A stretch of 64,000 bases of DNA, taken from the NCBI GenBank assembly GCA_021018995.1, contig CM037587.1:11476866-11540865 (forward strand). The letters run 5' to 3'. Source of the DNA: Chloranthus sessilifolius (taxonomy: Eukaryota > Streptophyta > Magnoliopsida > Chloranthales > Chloranthaceae). The translations under genes were made by a program, and so were the position numbers. A model generated the notes under the pieces. It saw only the letters and a program-made list of their open reading frames with translations, did not search any database and was not told where the DNA came from. The number at the start of each line of letters is the position of its first letter. The stretch's first letter is position 1. Of this stretch, positions 57,308 through 64,000 are shown in pieces.

Positions 57308-58999
57308 GCAATGCTTGTTTTCGTACAACTCCGAACCTAAGGTAGGGGAAACTCGATACTTAATCTCATTTTAGATTTTGATTCATAAATTTAAATGATG
57401 GAAATTTGCTTAATTTGACCGCATTGAATGTTTTAGAATCTTTGAATTTTGCATGTGAAATCTGAACTCTGCATTTGAATAAGCAACTGGATATCCAAAC
57501 TTTGAACATTGCTTTTGACTATTAAGGATTTGATTTGCATCTGGATATTTGAAAATTGAATATGAGTTTTGAGTTCTGAATTCGAACACGAACTTTGAAC
57601 TTGAATTAGAAACCCATAATTTATATTTGAATATGAACTCTGAACTATCAATTGACTCGCATTGAACCATCGACTCGCATATGAACTGTATGAAATCCTC
57701 AAACCTTATGAACATTGAATATCTGAACTATGATGGAATATGAACTCTGAAACTAAATACGTAATCTAAACTTTAAATCTTTGAATCCGAATATGATCAT
57801 GGAAATAAAACTCTAAATCTCTGAACTTTGCATTTGGCTGACACGACGGGATATTCGTGTATTGAACATTTAATCCGTAATTTGATTGGTACGATGGGTT
57901 ATCCGTAATTTGAACCGGTACAGCGGGATATCCATAATTTGAACTAGTACGGCAAGATATCTGTAATTTAAATCGGTACGGCAGGATATCCATAATTTAA
58001 ACTGACGCGGTGGGATATCCGTAATTTGAACTGGTATGACAGTTTATTTGTAATTCGTTATTATTATTGTGCTTTGAAATCCGAACATTGAATCCGAACT
58101 TTGAACTCTGAACTCTTGAATATTAAATTTTGAATCTGAAACCTTGAATCCGAACTTGACTTTTGGACTCTGAATGTAGATTTTAACTCTGAACATGAAC
58201 TTCAAAAAGGAACCCTTTAGACTCGAAATGTGAACTTTGACTTAGAACCTTATGAACCTTGAAATTGAGACATGAATATCAAATCTTCGAATTATGAATA
58301 TGAACATCGAATCTGTGAACCTCGTATTTGAATATTGAATATGAATTTTGAACCTAGAAAATGAACTCTGATCTTTGAATACAAGCTTCGAACTTTGAAA
58401 ATTTATATCTTTGAAATTGAACTCGAAATTTGACATTTTTTAGATTTTAGTTTTCATATGAAATTGCCCTTAAAATTTTTGTCATTAAATCTGTGCATTT
58501 AATTAAGGAGATGTACATTGGTATTGATTTTTTCCTATTGAGCTTAGACTGTTAGCTCACCCAGACTATACGTCACAGGGGTAGATCCCGATCTGAACCT
58601 CGGAGCTTGAGAACGATCTAGAAGACGAAGATCTTCCGTCTGTGGAGTTGTCCATAGATAGTGATTTCAAACATAGTACGGTTTTAGATTTTTGGACTTG
58701 GTACGTCCAGTGTTTTTGTAGAATGATAGAATTAGTTTTGTATAGACATTGTATATCGCTATTTAGGTGATGGTTAGACATCACCGGAGATTTTGCTCTA
58801 AGTTTTGTTCATATGCTCTATGTAGAAATGAAAATTTTAGTTCTACCATGTATAATATCTGCTTTGATTTTTGCATCTTGTGAATGTACCAACTATTCTA
58901 TAATCAGATTGTGTTCTGCGATCTGGCGGTCTGGGTTTTCCCATTTGGTTTAAAGTTTTTTTTTTTTTTAAATGTGTCAGAAAAATCCAGGCTGTCACA
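57308..58999 (+). mobile_element. LTR of element C, right segment
   Basis: It continues from 35616. It contains the 29-bp minisatellite reversed (57890-58040), TTAGACTGTTAGCTCACC near 58547, a GGTGATGGTTAGACATCACCGG inverted pair near 58767, and ends GGCTGTCACA at 58999. The flank AAGAC (59000-59004) resembles AAGAA before the LTR start at 33980, but the PPT there argues that this is chance. Confidence 0.78.
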
Positions 59000-61095
59000 A
59001 AGACCCACGTTTATGGGAAGAACTTGTCAGGAGGGATGTCAGACTCTTCCTCCGGGTTGTAGTCCTGATCGCTCTAAAAACATTGGTCTTGAGTAGAGTC
59101 TACACCTGTGACATATTGTCAGGGTGAGCTAACAGTCTAAGCTCAGTAGAAGTAGCTCAATTTCAATCCCATCTTATCAGAACAAATATAATTTCAAAAA
59201 ACTGAAATCGAAACATATGAGTTTTCAAAATAGATATTCGAAGCAGATTAATATAACTGAATTTCAAAGACTAATATCAAATGCAATTTCCTGTATAAAT
59301 ATCATTTAAAGTGCTATGAACTGAATTCAAATAAATTAAGATTTCAAAATAGTTTCTAATTCCCATTCATGCAATGCTTCTTTTATTAATGACTTAAATC
59401 ATAACTTAAATCAATCTCCTGGGCATTTATAGCTTAGGAGCCGAAGATTTTCAATGGAAACCCCTATCTAACCATCGTCGTTCAATGAGCACTTTTCAAA
59501 AGATGCTACAAGCCCCTGCGTTATGAGGGTAACTTGTACCATTCGAATATACGGTCAACATGGTTCAAAGAATTGAGGGGTTCATTCGTGTGAACCTTAA
59601 ATCAAATGTTGATTCTAACATATAATTCAGTGTATTTTAATATATAGCTAGGTTCAGAGTTCAGAGTTAAAATGTTATTCAAATTCAAGGCGGATTCAAA
59701 TCAATTTCAGAGTTCTTAATCATGTTCAAAAGAAAATTCATATTATCACATTTCACATTGATCGCAGCATGGTATTTATATTAATCGAGACAAAAATGTA
59801 ATTAATATTGAGATTCCCCTACCTAAAGTTTGGAGCCTTTCCAAGCGATCCAAAATCTCTACTTATGCCTCCCATTCTTAACCTAGTTCATATAAAGATC
59901 ATACTAGGTGTCAACAGTGCCGAAAAATGGATTGGCTTGAAGTTTCACAGATTTTTTCCAAGAAAACTGAACTAACCAAAAACAGAACAAATCGATCAAT
60001 CAATTTCCAAATGCAGGGAAATTTGATTGATCGATTTCCCTAGACCATTTTACACTTCCCTGTTCTATACCTTATTTTATACAATCCGATCGATCGATTC
60101 CCAAATTGATTGATCAATTCCTTCAAAAACTCAAATTCGATCGATCGATTTCCAAATCGATCGATCAATTCTTTCATAAATTTAAAATCGATCGATTGAT
60201 TTCCTCATCGATCGATCGTTTTCTTCAGCAAAATTTACATATCCTTATCCTTTCAAATTGATCGATCGATTTCCAAATCGATCGATCAGTTTTGACAGAT
60301 TTTGTAGCCCTTCGGGCTTCTCGTTCTCTTGGTCTCTTTTCTCGAAATTCAAAGGATCTCCATCCATTTCACATACACACACTAATCCAAGTTTAAGACC
60401 ATCAATAAAACATTAAAATACTAAGATGCTCACCTTTCAAGGTTGTTTATGCGATTCACGACGATTTTAATTGAAAGGGAGTTTCAGAGTAAGTCTTGTA
60501 GTTTCTTGCAGAAATTGGGATCAAAACATAACCCACTACAACAGCTCACACCCACGCACTTATCTTGGCCTTCTCACTTCGCGAACGGAGCATCCACTAC
60601 GATTGGCTCATATTTGTTCCACAACTATTCCTCCCCTCTCCTAGATCCACTTAATATCAGAATTCAAAAGTTTCTCTAGGTCGAAGTTAACAAGACTAAA
60701 CTCCCACAATACTGGATTCAAATTCCTATCGAAGAACATGGAGGTTGCGGAGCGACCTCGCAATTGAATCTCACAAGAGGGTTTGAAGGAGAAGAAGAAA
60801 GCTTTCTCTCTCACTCTCTCTCTCTACACTTCTTTCACAAAACAATTCCAAATGAAATATCTTAGATATTTCATTTCTCTTAACTTAAGGTTCCAACCTA
60901 GTGTTAAGCATACACACATTAGTTCGGTGTATGGGTTTCAAATCAATGACCACATTGACCTCTAATTCAACTTCTCACACAAAAAATATTCTCATAAGTT
61001 AATTATCCCCAAATTTAAGGTGTCATCATGTGATTTGTCGAACTCGTACACGGAGTCAAGTATGTTTGGGTTTCGAAAATTTTTAGGATGTTACA
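59000..61095 (-). mobile_element. Solo LTR B, right segment
   Basis: It continues from about 33900: AGGGTGAGCTAACAGTC near 59121, the CCCCTGCGTTATGAGGGTAA segment, the AATCGATCGATTGATTT-type palindrome cluster at 59985-60295, and end GGATGTTACA at 61095, then CGATA. The total LTR length of about 2.4 kb agrees with the related solo LTR at 18002-20272. Confidence 0.78.
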
Positions 61096-63653
61096 CGATA
61101 TTCATATTCATAGTTCGAAGATTTGATATTCATGTCTCAATTTCGAAGTTCATAGGGTTCTAATTCAAAGTTCACATTCTGAGTTCTAATTCGGAGTTCA
61201 AATACACGGATTTACCACCGTGTCGGTTCAAATATTGATCCACTGCCAAGTCAGTTCAAATACAAGGATTAACCGCCGTGTCGGTCCAAATACACGGATG
61301 ATCATAGTTCAAAGTTCAGAGGTTCTTTATTCACAGTTCAAAGTTCAAAGATTCAATGGTTCAAAGATTCTAATTTCGGAGTTCAAATTCAAAGTTTATG
61401 TTTGGGGTTCACATCAATATTCAATGATTTCATATTCAAGATTCGCAATTCAGAGATCTAAGTTCCTATTTCGAGTTCAAAGTTCAGATACGAAGATCAA
61501 AGGATTCGAATTCAGAGTTCGAAGATTTCGAATGTTCAATGATTCAAGATTCCAAGCTCAAGTTCATATTCATTCATGGGTCCTAGTTCGTATTCAATTT
61601 CAAAGGATTCACTATTTCAAAAGTTCCAAATGCAAACTAATAATTCAAAGATTTTGATTTTTCAAATACAGTCAAATCACATGTGCTAATGCACTCAAAC
61701 CATATCATGAGAGTCTATGAATCAAAGACATAGATGAAATTGTGTGTCGAATTTCCCCTACATTTCAAATTCTGAGTTGAAAGGTTTGAAGTACAAGTTG
61801 CAAAGATTCAATGCTCATAGTTCAAAGACTTAATGTTCAAAATTCAGATTTCATAGTTCATAGTCCAAGGGTTCGATATTTTAGAGAATTCAAAAACGGA
61901 CTCATATTTCAAAAATCAAATTTCTAGATCAACTTCTAATGATTTCCATTCAAATCAAATATATCATAAAAATCTATGAATCAAAATCAAAATACAATTG
62001 CGCATTGAGTTTTTCCTACCTCGATTCTTAACGTCGTAAGAAGGTGTGAGATGACCCTTATTGACGGCGACTGATTCCTTTTCCTATATCACATATACGA
62101 TGATGCATTAAGGTTTGACTCTAATTACTAATAACTTCGACGTACTTAAGTATTTTCTCCAAACCAAGGCGGAATGGATAAGTTCGTGCTAATCTTGGAT
62201 CATGCAGAACTTGCTCCAACTTCCCGCTCAATTTTGAACTTTAAAATATTTGATTCATAAAATTATTGTTTTACACAAAGTTATAGAGCTTGTTGTCCTC
62301 TTTCCAACACCTTAAGAATCGTGTCAATCCGAGTTCAGATTAAAAAGTTATACCCAAAATACCAAGGCAGTGTCAAGACCTTGCTCCAATTCGCGTGCAC
62401 GATTTCCAAAAATCGCCCGGGCGATTTTGACCCGCAATTTATGGCCTAAATTCTAGAAAAAATTCACTCGCGCAAATTTCAACTCTCCCGCGCGATTATG
62501 GGCAATTCTGCACGGGTTTGAGCTTCTTCTTCCTCAATCCAAATCATCCAAAAACTTATTGCATGCACTCCCATTTACACGAAATTAAACATAAACTAAT
62601 TCCACACAAATCAAATCAAATCTTACCTTCCTATTCCGTGTGAGCAACATCTACAGTGATCAAAATCGATGGAATTTGACTCGAAGCCCTCTTTTTCCTC
62701 CGATGATTCAATCTTCACTCTCCGATCATAACGGCGTCAAAACCTAAGTTTCTTGCGGTCGGAATACACACAATGAGCAATCGGAATTATAGGAATCCTT
62801 ACGAAGAAGGAGCTTGAGGAGATTTGGGTTTCACGAGAGGGTTAGAGGAGAGGGGTAGAAGCTTTCTCTCTACTCTTCTCATAAAAATATCAAGATATTT
62901 TTATTACAAATGGGTTTCTCCCTTTTATAACCTTTGGGAACTTGTTACGGTGTTAAGTGGCACACCGTTAGTCGGTGCACGGGTTCTTCATCCTAAGGCA
63001 AAACAATGCGGTCCAGCTTCACTTACACACTAAATCTCTCACCATTGGCGCTCTTACTAACTTGTGTACCTACTTACACAATTTAATTTGTTTTCTTTAG
63101 TGCAACGGTATACAACATTTAAATTTTTACAATGTCCCTGAGATTCAAAGTACATACTTATACTTTGTCAAACCCGAACACTTAGTCGGTTGTGCTCGGG
63201 TTAAGAAATCTATGATGTACACCTAAACATATAAACCTATATTAGTTTGGGTTATTTAGGCTCGGATCAAGGTCATGCCTAGGGTGCACATGATCTCACC
63301 TAATCACACGCATACCATTCTTCTCGTCTTAAATTATTAATTAATAATAACTAATTAAGTCCATATGTTATCATGATTGTGCTTGAAAAGGTGGGCTCGA
63401 GCTTGGTCCGATCTCGGGGTTTGAGTCGTGTGCAACACATACACTTCACACACGGGTTCGAGTTTCAAAGTGATGCTCAAGTTGAGAATTGGCTTTCAAA
63501 TTTGAGTTTGGGTGCACTTTCCCAGTTAAGACAGGTGCGTCAGAGACTGCGTCACAAACATCAAAAGTTTGAACAAGGTCAAACCAGTCTAAACAATTGT
63601 GTCATCATCGAAGGTCAATGATTCAACATTGGCAAAAAATCAGGGTCATTACA
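61096..63653 (-). mobile_element. Solo LTR A, right segment
   Basis: It continues from 33578. It holds the degenerate CGGATTTACCACCGTGTCGG repeat (about 61205), the TCCGAGTTCAGATTAAAAAG block near 62327, a G/C-rich inverted motif AAATCGCCCGGGCGATTTT near 62411, and ends GGTCATTACA at 63653, followed by AACAA. With the left segment it makes one LTR of about 3.25 kb with no interior. Confidence 0.82.
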
Positions 63654-63684
63654 AACAATCACTCACTTGTTCCACACACTTACA

Positions 63685-64000
63685 TCTATAATATATTAAT
63701 TTTGACAATGACTTTATGGATTGACTCACTTTGAAAAGTGGATGGCCATCCTTTCAATTTTATTAAAATTTCATTGATTATCACTATTTCACGACAATAA
63801 ATCATTCATCCAAGTTCAAAAAATACTAATAAATGATCATGAATGTTCATAGTTTATTATATTTCTCAATTAACTCTATAGATTGACTCACATTGAAAAG
63901 CGGATGGCCGTCCTTTCAATTTTATTAAAATTTCATTGATTATCACTATTTCGCTTTAATAAATCATTCATCCAAGTTAAAAAATAATACTAATAAAAGA
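63685..64000. repeat. 162-bp tandem repeat at the window edge
   Basis: GATTGACTCACTTTGAAAAG starts at 63719, and GATTGACTCACATTGAAAAG starts at 63881. The following 110 or so bases match almost fully (GGATGGCC, TCCTTTCAATTTTATTAAAA, ATAAATCATTCATCCAAGTT). The copy at the right runs off the window. This is the old flank of the polygalacturonase locus, resuming after the AACAA duplication of LTR A. Confidence 0.85.

Noticed and set aside
33975..59004. Reading C as a simple solo LTR with AAGAA/AAGAC as target duplication
   Set aside because: The 70 bp before 33980 match a PPT-containing interior end, so C must have had interior sequence on that side. The 4-of-5 flank match is likely chance.

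Overview
This window looks like a transposon-dominated stretch of a plant nuclear genome, probably a eudicot with a large genome. The signs are a plant-type polygalacturonase (glycoside hydrolase 28) gene with introns, plant JmjC-type exons, Ty3/gypsy retrotransposons of a plant lineage (Tat/Ogre-like), a PBS matching plant initiator tRNA-Met, CACTA-type and hAT-type non-autonomous elements, and AT-rich spacers. No intact host gene is present. The species cannot be read from the sequence.

Layout, left to right. 1-5894: a rearranged, minus-oriented LTR retrotransposon remnant (LTR to 3727, short interior, partly duplicated second LTR to 5894), holding a 761-bp hAT-like element at 2885-3645. 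5895-14713: low-information DNA with an unusual interlocked inverted repeat (6964-7287), three decayed minus-strand exons that look like a JmjC histone demethylase (9600-10463), a MITE (11775-11971) and a CACTA-like right end (14713). 14859-32156: a broken polygalacturonase gene on the plus strand. Eight exons are visible, the 5' exon is missing, one exon is frameshifted, and the sixth intron seen is 14.1 kb long. That intron holds a solo LTR (18002-20272, TSD AAAAT) and a 10.6-kb minus-strand LTR element (20441-31080, TSD CATAC) that itself split a fold-back element.

32888-63653: a four-deep nest. Solo LTR A (TSD AACAA) is split by solo LTR B (33579-61095, TSD CGATG/CGATA). B is split by a partial element C (LTR 33980-58999). 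C is split by a 21.7-kb Tat-lineage element (35617-57302, TSD CCTTG). The Tat element has 2.9-kb LTRs and a decayed minus-strand gag, protease, G-patch, RT, RNase H, second RNase H and integrase. Between integrase and 3' LTR it carries an opposite-strand, intron-containing, host-like gene with a plant mobile domain (PMD) and a coiled-coil-like tail. 63654-64000: the old flank resumes with a 162-bp tandem repeat.

The most interesting content is the antisense PMD gene in the Tat element, the ladder of repeated polypurine-tract/LTR-junction motifs, and a conserved LTR block followed by family-specific palindrome clusters. Functionally nothing here appears able to act alone: the integrase has lost its catalytic Glu, gag and pol are interrupted, and the two smaller elements carry no pol. 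All boundaries were read by eye from matching ends and target-site duplications; family assignments rest on remembered protein motifs.
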